This document shows positions 42,661 to 52,153 of a stretch of 64,000 nt of DNA, one piece after another. The translations under genes were made by a program, and so were the position numbers. The notes under the pieces were generated by a model. That model was not told the DNA's origin. It saw nothing but the letters and a program-made list of their open reading frames with translations, and ran no database searches. Position 1 is the stretch's first letter, and the number at the start of each line of letters is the position of its first letter. This DNA is from Leptospira fluminis. GTDB taxonomy: Bacteria > Spirochaetota > Leptospiria > Leptospirales > Leptospiraceae. Where the stretch lies: NCBI RefSeq assembly GCF_004771275.1, contig NZ_RQEV01000012.1, positions 310,001-374,000 of the forward strand, written 5' to 3'.

Positions 42661-44085
42661 ATGAAAACTAAAGTATTCGCACTACTTCTGATTGCCTCGA
42701 CGAATGTCGACAGTTCCGAGACGAAAGAATCACAGAAATTCGTTTCGCCGAAGGAGGTTCTTGCGATCGAGGAAGGAGTGCTCCCGACAACGGATCCTAA
42801 GATCGGAAGCTCACCTGATGACAATAAAGACCTGCAGATCAAAATGCGGTTAGAGATGGCAAAAGCGGAAGAGCTCCTCTGGAAGAACAACCTTCTACTT
42901 TTGGCTGCGAAGTACAATATCGACGCCAAAAAAGCCGGAATCGAGCAGGCCGGATTGTATGCGAATCCCAGTATCTTCATCGATCAGAGTATTTTTGCCG
43001 AACCGACCCGTAGGTTTTTCGATTTTACCCGAGCCGGTCAGACGGTTTACCAGATCCAGCAATTGTTCCTGCTCGGCGGGAAGATAGACAAACGGATCCG
43101 CGTCGCGGAATTAAGCGCCAAAATGGGCGAGCAGGAATTCTACGACCTCGCTCGAGCTCTCGTGTCCAAATTGAGACGGACCTTATACTTTATCCATTAT
43201 TACCGGGAAGCGATTTCGTTTTATGACGGTAGCTTGGAAGCCCTGGAAAAAACGGTCAGTTCCGCCGAACTTGCCTACAAAAGAAGGGCGATTTTGCAGG
43301 CGGAGTTACTTCGTTTGAAAGCTCTGCTCTTTTTCCTCCGTAAGGAAAGGGAAGACCTGCGCATCCGGGTGCTGGAAAAAGAGGCCGATTTACGGGTGCT
43401 GTTAAACGAAGATAAGTTCATGAGTCTGGACATCGCCTTCGAACCGGTGTTAAATCAGGAATTCGTGGAGAACATAGAGCCGGGCAAATTAAAGATTTCT
43501 GATATTTTACAGACTGCGAGACAATTCAGACCCGACTTGAAAAAGGCGGTCCAGGCCTTGAGATACGAAGAAGCAAATCTGGAATTACAGCACGCGAACG
43601 CGATTCCGGATTTGGCTTTCGGTCCTATGTACAACCGAGGAGGAACGGCCTTCCAAAACTATTGGGGGGTTACGGCCCAGTTGAACATCCCTCTGTTCGA
43701 CAGGAACCAAGGGAATATTAAGGCGGCGGAAAAGTCCGTTCTGGTTCGGAAACAGGAATTAAAAAATACGATCCTGGAAGTGGAAAACGACGTCAATGTG
43801 GCCCTAGCCACCGCTAAGGCGAAGGATATGCTGTATCGTCGTTTTAGAAACACTTATACGAAAGATTACTCGGATCTTGCCCAAGATATGATCCTGAGTT
43901 ACGAAAAGCGTTATATTTCAATTTTAGAATTTGCCGATTTCTTCGAAACGTATCGGTCCAGTATCGTTGAGATGCTCCGTCTCCAGACGGATAGAATGGA
44001 TGCGATAGAAGGAGTGAATTACTCCGTGGGTTCCGGTGTGTTAGTGCCGAACTACAAACCTTCGACGGAATCAGGTCGGGAATAG
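42661..44085 (+). CDS. TolC-family outer membrane efflux protein
   Basis: 474 aa. It has the outer-membrane factor layout: N-terminal signal region, two related long coiled-coil halves ([24 protein letters not shown] and the second half with [13 protein letters not shown]) and short strand parts such as [16 protein letters not shown]. It resembles the CzcC/CusC group used by metal or drug efflux. The HlyD-type gene follows after 10 bases. No inner-membrane pump gene lies beside it. Confidence 0.85.
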   Translation: MKTKVFALLLIASTNVDSSETKESQKFVSPKEVLAIEEGVLPTTDPKIGSSPDDNKDLQIKMRLEMAKAEELLWKNNLLLLAAKYNIDAKKAGIEQAGLYANPSIFIDQSIFAEPTRRFFDFTRAGQTVYQIQQLFLLGGKIDKRIRVAELSAKMGEQEFYDLARALVSKLRRTLYFIHYYREAISFYDGSLEALEKTVSSAELAYKRRAILQAELLRLKALLFFLRKEREDLRIRVLEKEADLRVLLNEDKFMSLDIAFEPVLNQEFVENIEPGKLKISDILQTARQFRPDLKKAVQALRYEEANLELQHANAIPDLAFGPMYNRGGTAFQNYWGVTAQLNIPLFDRNQGNIKAAEKSVLVRKQELKNTILEVENDVNVALATAKAKDMLYRRFRNTYTKDYSDLAQDMILSYEKRYISILEFADFFETYRSSIVEMLRLQTDRMDAIEGVNYSVGSGVLVPNYKPSTESGRE

Positions 44086-44095
44086 GGTGTTGCGT

Positions 44096-45097
44096 ATGAA
44101 TATTCGTCTTTCCAGTAAGAACAAATTTTGGCTGACGTTGATCGTTTTGGCGGGAATCGGTTCCGTTGCGGCTGCTTTCCTGCACAAGGGTCCCAAAAAG
44201 ATGGCTCGTCCTCCGGGGAGACCCATCGTATCCGAAAAAGGGGAGAGGGTCGAATTTAAAGAAGGAAGCCCGGGTCTACAGATCATCCGAAGCGTTACGA
44301 TCGGTAAGGAAGGAGACTTCGTCAACGTAGAGGCGCCTGCGAGGCTGATCGCGACGACCTCGCCTTCCGTTTCCGGAGAAGGAGAGCCCATCATCCTCTT
44401 CGAGTCGGCGGAATTGAACGATCTATATGTGGGATACATTCATTCCAAAAACAGCTTGAGTCGCTCTCGGAAGGCTTTGGCCAGGATCCAAGACATGTTC
44501 AAACACAGGGTCGCCACCGAGAAAGATCTGGTGGAGGCCGAAACCAACGCGGATAACGACGCGGCGGAATTAGCGGAATTCGAAGGAAAGTTGCGCGCGG
44601 TAGGATTGAATCCCGCTTCCTTGAATCGCGCCGGAGCTAAAACGGCTTGGATCATGTGCGACGTTCCGGAATCTCAATTACAGAATTTGAATAAAGGAAA
44701 GAAGGTGAAAGTCAAATTCTCCTCTTTTCCGAACGAGGAATGGGGCGGCGTGGCTCAGTCTCTGGGAGACAACGTGGATCCGATCACTAGAACCGTCAAA
44801 GTGCGGATCGAGATCATGAACAACGGATATAAGTTGAAACCGGGAATGTACGCGGTCGTCAAGTTTCCGGAAGAAACCAAGGGAGATACGGTGGTTTTGC
44901 CTTTCAATTCGATCGTTACGGTCGAGGGACGGAATTACGTGTTCGTCGAGGAAGCTCCCGGGGATTTTTACAGAAGGGAAGTGACCTTGGGGATTTCTAG
45001 CCGGGAAAGAGTGAACGTGCTGGAAGGTCTGACGAAAGGCGACAGAGTCGTAGTAGAGGGAGCCATTTTGTTGAAGGGATTAAGTTTTGGGTTTTAA
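44096..45097 (+). CDS. Periplasmic adaptor of an RND-type efflux system (HlyD/CzcB family)
   Basis: 333 aa from ATG 44096; AGGG precedes it. An N-terminal membrane anchor ([20 protein letters not shown]) is followed by adaptor-type domains (a lipoyl/barrel part, then a C-terminal stretch [19 protein letters not shown] typical of CzcB/CusB proteins). It joins an inner-membrane pump to the TolC-type channel encoded upstream. The pump itself is not in the neighbourhood. Confidence 0.85.
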   Translation: MNIRLSSKNKFWLTLIVLAGIGSVAAAFLHKGPKKMARPPGRPIVSEKGERVEFKEGSPGLQIIRSVTIGKEGDFVNVEAPARLIATTSPSVSGEGEPIILFESAELNDLYVGYIHSKNSLSRSRKALARIQDMFKHRVATEKDLVEAETNADNDAAELAEFEGKLRAVGLNPASLNRAGAKTAWIMCDVPESQLQNLNKGKKVKVKFSSFPNEEWGGVAQSLGDNVDPITRTVKVRIEIMNNGYKLKPGMYAVVKFPEETKGDTVVLPFNSIVTVEGRNYVFVEEAPGDFYRREVTLGISSRERVNVLEGLTKGDRVVVEGAILLKGLSFGF

Positions 45098-45101
45098 CTC
45101 T

Positions 45102-45836
45102 ATGCGGAATTTTTTATTCTCGATATCGATCGCTCTCATTTTGGCGACCGACGTCCGGTTCTCGCTTTTTGCCCAAACGTACGATAAAGTCGAGAAAGGA
45201 TCCGAGCAGCCGGAATGGTCGCCGGATCCCGATCGAAAGACCAGGTTCGGCCAAGAAGAACCTACGATCGTGGAAACCAAGAAGGCCGGTCCGAAAATCA
45301 CGAACTTTCTGGTTTACGGCGCTACGATCGGATCTCCCGGGAGTATGAACCTAAATTTAGGATATTATTATAAAGACGTAGTGTTTCGGGCTTCCGGAGG
45401 CCACTGGAGACCCCATTGGTGGGGCGGCCAGGTGGATTTAGGTTATAGTTTTTGGAAGACTCCCGTAATCACTCATAGCGTTTCGATCGTAGCCGGAAGC
45501 TATGCGGTGGATCCGTACGCTCCTCAAGTGGGTCACGGCGGTCAGAACAGATATCCTAGCGCCTTGAATGTTCCCGGTTATAACCACTGGAATCCTACCT
45601 TCGACGATCTGATCATTCGTTCCTACGTTTCCAACTTGAATCCTACTTTGGAATCTTTCCTCGAATACAAAAGCAGAGAAAACCAGAAGGTTTTCTTGAG
45701 CCAAAGATATATCGGTCTGACATACGATATTCTGCTCGGAAATTTCTTTTTGCAAGTCGGTGTGGGTGTCGGCAAGGGAAACTTTTCCAATCCTCAACTC
45801 CTTTTGCAGATGGGTTATTTCTTCGATACGAGATAA
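45102..45836 (+). CDS. Exported outer-membrane-type protein of unknown function, 244 aa
   Basis: ATG 45102 starts 4 bases after the adaptor gene and gives a clear signal peptide ([22 protein letters not shown]). The mature part has strand-like patterns with many Tyr, Trp and Gly and ends in FDTR after LLLQMGYF. It is probably a small barrel or periplasmic protein of the efflux operon. An upstream TTG at 45087 is a less likely start. Confidence 0.65.
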   Translation: MRNFLFSISIALILATDVRFSLFAQTYDKVEKGSEQPEWSPDPDRKTRFGQEEPTIVETKKAGPKITNFLVYGATIGSPGSMNLNLGYYYKDVVFRASGGHWRPHWWGGQVDLGYSFWKTPVITHSVSIVAGSYAVDPYAPQVGHGGQNRYPSALNVPGYNHWNPTFDDLIIRSYVSNLNPTLESFLEYKSRENQKVFLSQRYIGLTYDILLGNFFLQVGVGVGKGNFSNPQLLLQMGYFFDTR

Positions 45837-45997
45837 GATTTTTTAGTATCGTCTAACTCGGTTTTCTCGTTTCAGATATCTAACTTTCCAGTAAGATCGA
45901 ACCCGCGTTCAGGACTTGCAACCTCGCGATTGCGTGGCCAGAGCGACCCGAGCGAAGCAAAGGAAGGGAGCCCCCACGTACACAGACGGAAATTAAA

Positions 45998-46026
45998 AAA
46001 GGCGCCTTTTTAAAGGGCGCCTTTTC
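45998..46026. terminator. Strong two-way intrinsic terminator
   Basis: AAAAGGCGCC (45998-46007) and GGCGCCTTTT (46017-46026) form a 10-bp perfect stem with a 9-base loop; T-runs lie on both sides, so it ends the rightward efflux operon and the leftward porin gene. Confidence 0.85.
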
Positions 46027-46049
46027 CATAACAAGGGGAAAGGTTTGGT

Positions 46050-47699
46050 TTAGAACTTCGCGACTACGCCGAGAGTAAACCCGATTTGGTCGCTTCTTCT
46101 ATGTCCTGATGCATCCACAAATTGTTTTCCGAGAGACCAGTCGCGTCTCATGTCCAACTTGATCAATAAGTTTTCCGTAAAGTTCCAGACAGGAGTTACA
46201 GTAAACGTTCTATACTGACCGTAGTTGTTGGCGCCGTTATAGTGTTTGTAGTTGTCGCTCAGGTGAGCCAAAACCCAGTCCGTAGGCGTGTTGTATCCTT
46301 GGGCGTTTAGGGCAGCAATCCCCGCATTCAGAGTGTTGTTGAGACGGGGGTTGGCCGCCAAAATCGCGTTCGCAAACGCCGTATCGGTAGCTACGTGATA
46401 GGTGCTAAGAGACGTGTTGATTCCCGTAGAACCGAAGGCGCCGGGAGCGAACGTGTTTAGTGCACCGTTATTGTGTTTGTCATCCAAGTATTCGTAGCGG
46501 ATGTTCACTCCCCAGGATTCGTTGATTTTGAATTTGGAGAAGACTCCGTACGCCTTGTAGATGCTCTTGTTGTTTTCGGAGGTGACCTGTCCCATGGCAA
46601 GCCCGGAAAGGGTCACGTTGTTGTTCGCGTTGTAACCTTGCTGGGCCAATCCTCCGTTGGAGAGGGAACCTGCTTTTTGGCTCCAAGTATAATCCAAATC
46701 GATCTGGATGCGATCGGTAGGAGTGATGGAAAGGATCGCGTGGTTCATGAACCAGTAGTCCTTGTTGTAATGGTTCCGAGAAGCGGTAGGAAGAAGTCCT
46801 CCACTGCTTTGCGGAGTCGCTACGACGTTGAAATCCCCGTTTTGCAGGTAGTTCGCCATCAGGGCTTTGTTTACGTCCGTACGTCCGTTAGCCAAGTCCG
46901 AAGAATATATGGTGTTCCAGGTGATGGCCAATTTGTTTTCGATCAATTGTCCTTTCAGCTGAGTACCTACGGATTTGTGCTGGGTGTATGCTTCCACGTA
47001 CGGGCTATGAGTCGTATCCGTCAGAGCCGCAGTGGTGGGAGCGAGATAACCGGTACCTTGTCCACTGTTGTAGAGATAAAAGGTTCCTGACCATTTATCC
47101 GAAAACTGGGTGGTTAAGCGGGCACCGGTGTGAATGAAAGGGATCGTATTCTGGAAGATGGCCCCTATCGAGTAGTTGGGGTTGTTCATCGATTCGAGAA
47201 CCTCGTAACCGATGTGCGTGGCCATCTTACCTACGTCCAATGTCATCCCTTTCAGAACGGGAAAGAAGAACGTCACGTACGCTTGCTTCAACATGTTCAT
47301 GTTGTAGATCTGGTTGGAAGTGGTGTACGGAGTTTCTTGGAAGGCGTTGTTCTGTCCGTTTTGGAAGTCTACGCGGAATCCCCAAGGAGTGGATTTTTCA
47401 GCGACTTTTTGAACTACCAAAGATACCGCGTTGATCGCGAAGTTTTTGTTGTTCGTTTCGAAAGCGCGGGTCGTATCGACCGAGTTTCCTTGCAAGGGGT
47501 TGTTGTTGTACATGTAGTACACGTCTACGAATCCGGAATACTCTACCTTATCGTACCATTTTTGTTCGACCGGCTCAGGCTCTTTAGCGGCCGGAGCTTC
47601 CACCGCGGCTTCTGTGGGTTTCTTGGCGGGTTGGGCAAAAACCGAAGAAACGCTCATCAGGGCCAGGGAGGCAATGAGGCTAATTGTTTTTGTTCTCAT
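46050..47699 (-). CDS. Outer-membrane porin, beta-barrel porin-2/OmpL-like
   Basis: 549 aa. A signal peptide ([20 protein letters not shown]) precedes a Pro/Ala/Glu-rich linker ([15 protein letters not shown]) and a large barrel beginning at [16 protein letters not shown] and ending in LGVVAKF, a terminal Phe. ATG 47699 is preferred because AGGAG lies 4 bases before it; the ATG at 47702 is also possible. It is Asn- and Tyr-rich and probably a general diffusion channel. Confidence 0.85.
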   Translation of the reverse strand: MRTKTISLIASLALMSVSSVFAQPAKKPTEAAVEAPAAKEPEPVEQKWYDKVEYSGFVDVYYMYNNNPLQGNSVDTTRAFETNNKNFAINAVSLVVQKVAEKSTPWGFRVDFQNGQNNAFQETPYTTSNQIYNMNMLKQAYVTFFFPVLKGMTLDVGKMATHIGYEVLESMNNPNYSIGAIFQNTIPFIHTGARLTTQFSDKWSGTFYLYNSGQGTGYLAPTTAALTDTTHSPYVEAYTQHKSVGTQLKGQLIENKLAITWNTIYSSDLANGRTDVNKALMANYLQNGDFNVVATPQSSGGLLPTASRNHYNKDYWFMNHAILSITPTDRIQIDLDYTWSQKAGSLSNGGLAQQGYNANNNVTLSGLAMGQVTSENNKSIYKAYGVFSKFKINESWGVNIRYEYLDDKHNNGALNTFAPGAFGSTGINTSLSTYHVATDTAFANAILAANPRLNNTLNAGIAALNAQGYNTPTDWVLAHLSDNYKHYNGANNYGQYRTFTVTPVWNFTENLLIKLDMRRDWSLGKQFVDASGHRRSDQIGFTLGVVAKF

Positions 47700-47814
47700 C
47701 ATTCTCCTAAATCTCCTATGCTGCCTTCTATGCAACTAGCGTGCCAGAGTAAAAAAAATGGGCAATGCGACAAAAAATGTCTCAAAAACAAGAATAGAAG
47801 GGAAATTATCTGTA

Positions 47815-47876
47815 GTAAGAATGGTCTTATTTTTAAGAGATTACGTTATTCTTACAGTGTGCCTAATATTTAGGCA
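47815..47876. promoter_or_regulatory. Two inverted repeats upstream of the porin gene
   Basis: GTAAGAAT (47815-47822) pairs with ATTCTTAC (47848-47855), and TGCCTAA-TAT-TTAGGCA (47860-47876) is a perfect dyad. Both lie 115-180 bases before the porin start, in AT-rich DNA with no gene. They may bind a repressor or shape the leader of the porin messenger. Confidence 0.4.
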
Positions 47877-47971
47877 AGATGGATTTGCTTATATTTTGAG
47901 CAGGAGGGGGCTTTTTCCGGACTTTTGCAGATCAATAGATTCAAAGTAGCATGTCTTCTAGCCCGGAAGGT

Positions 47972-49288
47972 TTATAAGAATTCCGGAAAGTTCTTATGTA
48001 CCAATTCGGACAATTCTTCCGCAGAATTCTTTTCCGGTTCCTGCAAAACAGCTTCCAGGCAGAATCTCAGAACCTCTCCGGTTTTTTGCGGAGGTAGTTT
48101 CGGAAGTGCATTCCTCAAACTGGTTCCATTGATCTTCAATTCTCCGAGAAGAAGGGGAGGGTTTTGTCGAAGAATTTCCTCCGCTGAGCTCGACCAAGCG
48201 GGAGAAGAATTTTCTGACACCGTCCAAAGAGAAGCTAGCTCGGAACAAAGTTGTCGGAGAGAATCTCGTCCGGAATATTGCGCGCAAGGATGCAAAATTT
48301 TTTTTCTGATCCGGTCGGGGGAAAATAAGTGTTCCTTCTCTTTCAGGAGGGAATCCAGAGTTTCGTAAAGAAAAAGGGAATCTTTGGTCTTCTGGTTCGA
48401 AAAACGCAGGGTTTTGCAGAAGTTTTTTCCCTCTTCAGAAAAGCCGAAATCCCCGAACGTGAGTTTTAGAAAATAAGAAATTCGTAATCGATCCGGATCC
48501 GCTGCGAGTTTTGAGAGGGAGTGTATCTTTTCCTCCCAGTCCGGTACGGCGTTTTTATACAGGTTTTCTCCCTGGAACAGCTCGAATATCCGGTATTGTT
48601 TTAGAAGTTTTAGGGAAGGACTCGGGTCTTCCGTCTTCAGGATCTTTAGAAATTCGTCATGGATCCGTTCGGCCGAGACCTTTGCGGTGATCGGGCGGCA
48701 ATCCTCTATCGCTTTTTCCGTTTCCGGATCGATCCGAAATCCTAGGGCGGATACGAATCGAATCGCTCGTACCGGACGTAAACCGTCTTCTCGGAAACGT
48801 TCTTGGGGGATTCCGATCGTTCGGATCCTTTTTTCGGAGATATCCCGTAGGCCGTCGTGTTCATCTATTAATTTTTCGTCAAGAAGGTCCAACGCGAGAG
48901 CGTTCATGGTGAAGTCCCTTCTTTTCAGGTCTTCGCTTAACCCGACTCCGAAGGAAACTTGTTCCGGCCGCCTTCCGTCCTTATATTCCTCCTCCTTACG
49001 AAACGTGGTCAATTCGTAGGAGCGATCCCGGAGGAGCACTGTAACTGTCCCGTGCTTGATCCCCGTAGGAACCACTCGCCGGAACAATTTCTGGACTCGG
49101 TCGGGATGGCTCGATACGGCTAAATCGAACTCGTGTGGGAGCTTTCCCAATACCAGATCGCGGACGGACCCTCCGACCAAGTACGCTTCTCCCCCGTCCG
49201 ATCGGACGGTACGGGAAATTTCCAATAGATCTTCCAAATAAGGAGAAGGAATTGCCCGAATGAGATTTTGCGCTAAGGCGGAACTCAT
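47972..49288 (-). CDS. cca: CCA tRNA nucleotidyltransferase / poly(A) polymerase family
   Basis: 438 aa. The class II nucleotidyltransferase head is clear: VGGSVRDLVLGKLPHEFDLA (with the metal-binding Asp of DLA), then RRDFTMNALALDLL, and the RxDGLRPVRAIRF region for ATP/CTP choice. In this organism the tRNA genes seen lack CCA, so this activity is needed. A poly(A) polymerase role cannot be excluded from sequence alone. The start overlaps the stop of the upstream lipoprotein gene. Confidence 0.88.
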   Translation of the reverse strand: MSSALAQNLIRAIPSPYLEDLLEISRTVRSDGGEAYLVGGSVRDLVLGKLPHEFDLAVSSHPDRVQKLFRRVVPTGIKHGTVTVLLRDRSYELTTFRKEEEYKDGRRPEQVSFGVGLSEDLKRRDFTMNALALDLLDEKLIDEHDGLRDISEKRIRTIGIPQERFREDGLRPVRAIRFVSALGFRIDPETEKAIEDCRPITAKVSAERIHDEFLKILKTEDPSPSLKLLKQYRIFELFQGENLYKNAVPDWEEKIHSLSKLAADPDRLRISYFLKLTFGDFGFSEEGKNFCKTLRFSNQKTKDSLFLYETLDSLLKEKEHLFSPDRIRKKILHPCAQYSGRDSLRQLCSELASLWTVSENSSPAWSSSAEEILRQNPPLLLGELKINGTSLRNALPKLPPQKTGEVLRFCLEAVLQEPEKNSAEELSELVHKNFPEFL

Positions 49289-49632
49289 TCCTGCACGAAC
49301 TTTTTCCAGAGGGGAAGGTATTTCTCCCGAAACTCCGGGTTCTTGGACAGAATTTCTTCTACCTGTTTGCGGGTACCTTCGTCCACGGAGATCCGTAAGA
49401 AAGGCAGTTCCGCTTTTTGGGAAAGGATGCCGTCGATCTTGGCGGAGGTTTCCGTCCAGGCAGCATCGCAGAAGCTTTTGTACTCCCTTTCCCGGTGCTC
49501 CGTACAGAGTAGGGAGAGCTCCAGATAGTTTCCCCGGTCTTTCAATTCCTGCATCTTGCTTGCGATATCCTTACCGCAACCGTAGGAGAGGAGCGCCAAA
49601 ATCGGAATCCAGGTCGAGAAAAAGCGAATCAT
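49285..49632 (-). CDS. Putative lipoprotein, 115 aa
   Basis: The signal (FFSTWIPILALLSYGC) ends in a lipobox-like LLSYGC. The short soluble part is helical with three more Cys in the N-terminal third (LCTEHREREYKSFC). No family recognised. It overlaps the cca gene in ATGA form. Confidence 0.7.
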   Translation of the reverse strand: MIRFFSTWIPILALLSYGCGKDIASKMQELKDRGNYLELSLLCTEHREREYKSFCDAAWTETSAKIDGILSQKAELPFLRISVDEGTRKQVEEILSKNPEFREKYLPLWKKFVQE

Positions 49633-49679
49633 CTTGTGAAGAGAGTTCTCCGATTTGCGGGAGAAGGAAAGTTCTTTTT

Positions 49680-50090
49680 TTAATCCGATTCTTCTCGGGT
49701 CTTGAACGCTTGGTTCGCAAGTTTGTCCGCTCTCTTGTTTTTTTCGCGCAGGACGTGAAAAATTTTAAAACCCGACAACCGGGAGCTCAATGCCTGAACT
49801 CTTTTCTTCGCTTCGGAGAGATGGGGGGATTTTACTTTGTATTCCCCTTTGAATTGTTTTACCACGAGTTCGGAATCCAGAAAAGCTTCCACTTCCGAGG
49901 CTCCGTTTTCCAGGCACCATTTTAGGCCAGCTTCCAAGGCGGCCCATTCCGCCGTATTGTTCGTGCCGTCCGCTATTCTTTCGGAAATGGAATGGATTTC
50001 CTCTTCTCCTTCGTAGATCGCGATTCCGATGGACGAAGGCCCAGGATTTCCTTTGGAAGCTCCGTCACAATGCATCCGGAATTTTCGCAA
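49680..50090 (-). CDS. rnhA: Ribonuclease HI
   Basis: 136 aa. Catalytic residues are seen in order: Asp in MHCDGASKGNPGPSS, Glu in NNTAEWAAL, Asp in AFLDSELVVKQF and Asp in KRADKLANQAF. It cuts the RNA strand of RNA-DNA hybrids. The start is a TTG at 50090, 2 bases after the stop of the upstream gene; GGAAG lies close before it. A much longer frame upstream lacks family features. Confidence 0.9.
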   Translation of the reverse strand: MRKFRMHCDGASKGNPGPSSIGIAIYEGEEEIHSISERIADGTNNTAEWAALEAGLKWCLENGASEVEAFLDSELVVKQFKGEYKVKSPHLSEAKKRVQALSSRLSGFKIFHVLREKNKRADKLANQAFKTREESD

Positions 50091-50092
50091 TG

Positions 50093-50401
50093 TTATTCTT
50101 CCCGGTTTCCCTTTAGTAGTAGAAAGGGTCTCCAAAAAAGAAGGTATCCGATGAGTAGGAAAAGGGAGACCAGGAAGGAAGCGATTCCGAGCACTGCGGA
50201 CCGGAAACGATTGTAGACTTCCTGGAAAGAATGGGGGAAAAAAATTCCGGCCAGAAGGCAGAAAAAACCCAGTCCAAGGCAAAGAAAAAGAAAGTTCGGT
50301 CGGCTTAGGAAATAAAAGAGAAAACTGAGACCAGTCCATCCGAAGGCGAGTCGATAGGCAGAGATACGATTGAAATTTTCCATGAAAAGACGGAGTACCA
50401 T
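50093..50401 (-). CDS. Small membrane protein, SxtJ-like, 102 aa
   Basis: Three hydrophobic segments: LAFGWTGLSFLFYFL, FLFLCLGLGFFCLLAGIFF and VLGIASFLVSLFLLIGYLLFW. The spacing with FFPHSFQEVYNRF between segments 2 and 3 resembles SxtJ-type proteins. ATG 50401 has AGGA 6 bases before it. RNase HI follows immediately, so the genes are one unit. Function unknown. Confidence 0.65.
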   Translation of the reverse strand: MVLRLFMENFNRISAYRLAFGWTGLSFLFYFLSRPNFLFLCLGLGFFCLLAGIFFPHSFQEVYNRFRSAVLGIASFLVSLFLLIGYLLFWRPFLLLKGNREE

Positions 50402-50514
50402 CGATTGTCCTATCCTCCCGGTGCTTTTCTTTGGCAACGGAAAAAATCTCCTGATTTAAGTGTTGTTTATTCCGGCCGGAAAGGGTTTCCTGTTTCGGTT
50501 CGGATCTGAAAAAG

Positions 50515-51318
50515 ATGAACGCAGGATACCTTCGGTTTTTGGAATCGATTCCTTCTTCCCCTCCCGGTGAATGTTCCTATTATCCGGATCGAATTTCGAA
50601 GGTGAAGGGTTTTCTTTCCAAGAAACCTCCCAATCTTTCCGCGCTGGATTTCCTTTTGGCGTCCGGTTTTCGTAGGTCTGGAGAACTCTTTTACCGGACG
50701 GCCTGCGACTCTTGTATACATTGCCTGAGTTATCGTATCCCCTTACATCAATTTACGATTTCGAAAAGTCTGAAAAGGTTAGGGAAGCGGAACGTAGATC
50801 TGATTCCCTCGGTGCATTCTCCGGAGATGACACCAGAAAAAGCGGAATTGTATGTGAAATACCAGAACGCAAGACACCCGGGAAGCTACGGCAATACGGA
50901 CTCTGAATTGCAGGAAACGATGTTCGGGCAGATGTACTTAGGTTCCGAAAATTCGGTCGAATTACAAATACGTAAGGAAGGACGTTTGCTCGGTTGGATC
51001 CTATTGGACTGCGGAGAGGTGGCGGTTTCCGCGGTTTATTCCGTCTTCGATTCCGAGTTCCACACTAGGAGTCTGGGAAAATTTCTGATCCTAGCATCTC
51101 TTCTTTGGGCCAAGGAAAAAGGGTTTCTAGAATACCATCTCGGCCTTTTTTTACCCGGTCACCCGAAAATGGATTATAAGGGATTCTGGAAACCGGCGGA
51201 AATACTGGACCAAAGAACGGGAAATTGGATCGAGTCTAGGAAATTTCTTGCGGATTATCTGGAAAAGGCAGGACAGGACGGGAGTCGATCGGAACCGAAA
51301 TCGCCGTATGATACGTAA
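50515..51318 (+). CDS. bpt: Aspartate/glutamate leucyltransferase (Bpt/Ate family)
   Basis: 267 aa. The family marks are [33 protein letters not shown] (Cys pair) and [14 protein letters not shown]. It moves an amino acid from tRNA to the N-terminus of proteins ending in Asp or Glu in the N-end rule. The related arginyltransferase Ate1 has the same fold, so amino acid choice (Leu or Arg) is assigned from the bacterial context. The gene is divergent to the SxtJ-like gene. Confidence 0.85.
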   Translation: MNAGYLRFLESIPSSPPGECSYYPDRISKVKGFLSKKPPNLSALDFLLASGFRRSGELFYRTACDSCIHCLSYRIPLHQFTISKSLKRLGKRNVDLIPSVHSPEMTPEKAELYVKYQNARHPGSYGNTDSELQETMFGQMYLGSENSVELQIRKEGRLLGWILLDCGEVAVSAVYSVFDSEFHTRSLGKFLILASLLWAKEKGFLEYHLGLFLPGHPKMDYKGFWKPAEILDQRTGNWIESRKFLADYLEKAGQDGSRSEPKSPYDT

Positions 51319-51382
51319 GAGGGGAAAGACAGAGGAGCTAGAAAGACTTGTCACGGGAACTCCCTTCCTTAAAAAGGCAGGT

Positions 51383-52123
51383 ATGGCTAAAAAGATCATC
51401 GTTGTAGGGGCATCCAGCGGTATTGGGAAAGAAATCGCGACCCAGCTTATCGCAGAAGGCCACAAAGTCGCTTTGTTTGCGAGAAGGGAAAAGGAGCTCA
51501 AGAATCTCCTCGGGTCCGTATCGAGCGCAAAGACCGGCCAGGTGTTCACTTTCAAACACGATGTAACGCAATATTCTCAGGTCCCTTCCGTTTTTGCAAA
51601 GGCGATCAAATCCCTTGGCGGACTGGACGAAATTTATTACTCTTCCGGAGTGATGCACAGGATAGAACCGAACGAATTTTCGATCGAAAAGGATCTGGAA
51701 ATGCTGGAGGTCAATCTGCTAGGATGCGTAGCTTGGCTGGATTTGGCGGCTAAATTTTTTCAGGACCAGAAATCCGGAAAAATCGTCGGGATTTCCTCGA
51801 TTGCAGGAGATAGAGGACGCCGATCGAATCCCGTGTACAACGCTTCCAAAGCGGGGATGACCACGTATCTAGAAGCTTTGCGAAATCGATTGGCGGTAAA
51901 AGGAATCCAAGTCGTAACGGTGCGCCCGGGAATGATAGAGACTCCTATGACCGAGGGGCTGTCCGGACTTTTTTGGGTCATCACTGCTAAGGAAGCGGCG
52001 AGTACGATCCTTCAAAAAGTGAATTCCGGTAAGGAAGATTTTTACGTTCCGGCTCGCTGGGCTCTGGTTTCGTTGATCATCCGTTCTATTCCTTCCTTTA
52101 TTTTCAGAAGGCTTTCCATCTAG
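51383..52123 (+). CDS. dprE2: DprE2-like NAD(P)-dependent reductase (SDR)
   Basis: 246 aa from ATG 51383, after AAAAAGGCAGGT. It is a classical SDR with the cofactor loop GASSGIG, catalytic Ser in SSIAG, YNASK (Tyr-x-x-x-Lys), and RPGMIETPM. Its last part ([15 protein letters not shown], then [11 protein letters not shown]) closely parallels the C-terminus of mycobacterial DprE2 (IPRSIFRKLPI). DprE2 reduces the keto intermediate of polyprenyl-phospho-ribose to polyprenyl-phospho-arabinofuranose. The DprE1-like gene starts 30 bases later. Family is sure; DprE2 role is inferred from tail and neighbour. Confidence 0.85.
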   Translation: MAKKIIVVGASSGIGKEIATQLIAEGHKVALFARREKELKNLLGSVSSAKTGQVFTFKHDVTQYSQVPSVFAKAIKSLGGLDEIYYSSGVMHRIEPNEFSIEKDLEMLEVNLLGCVAWLDLAAKFFQDQKSGKIVGISSIAGDRGRRSNPVYNASKAGMTTYLEALRNRLAVKGIQVVTVRPGMIETPMTEGLSGLFWVITAKEAASTILQKVNSGKEDFYVPARWALVSLIIRSIPSFIFRRLSI

Positions 52124-52153
52124 ACGTGAACGCGACCTTTTAAGGCAGACGAT

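Noticed and set aside
50091..50339. Long N-terminal extension for RNase HI
   Set aside because: It overlaps the SxtJ-like gene in another frame and has no family features; the TTG at 50090 gives the normal length.
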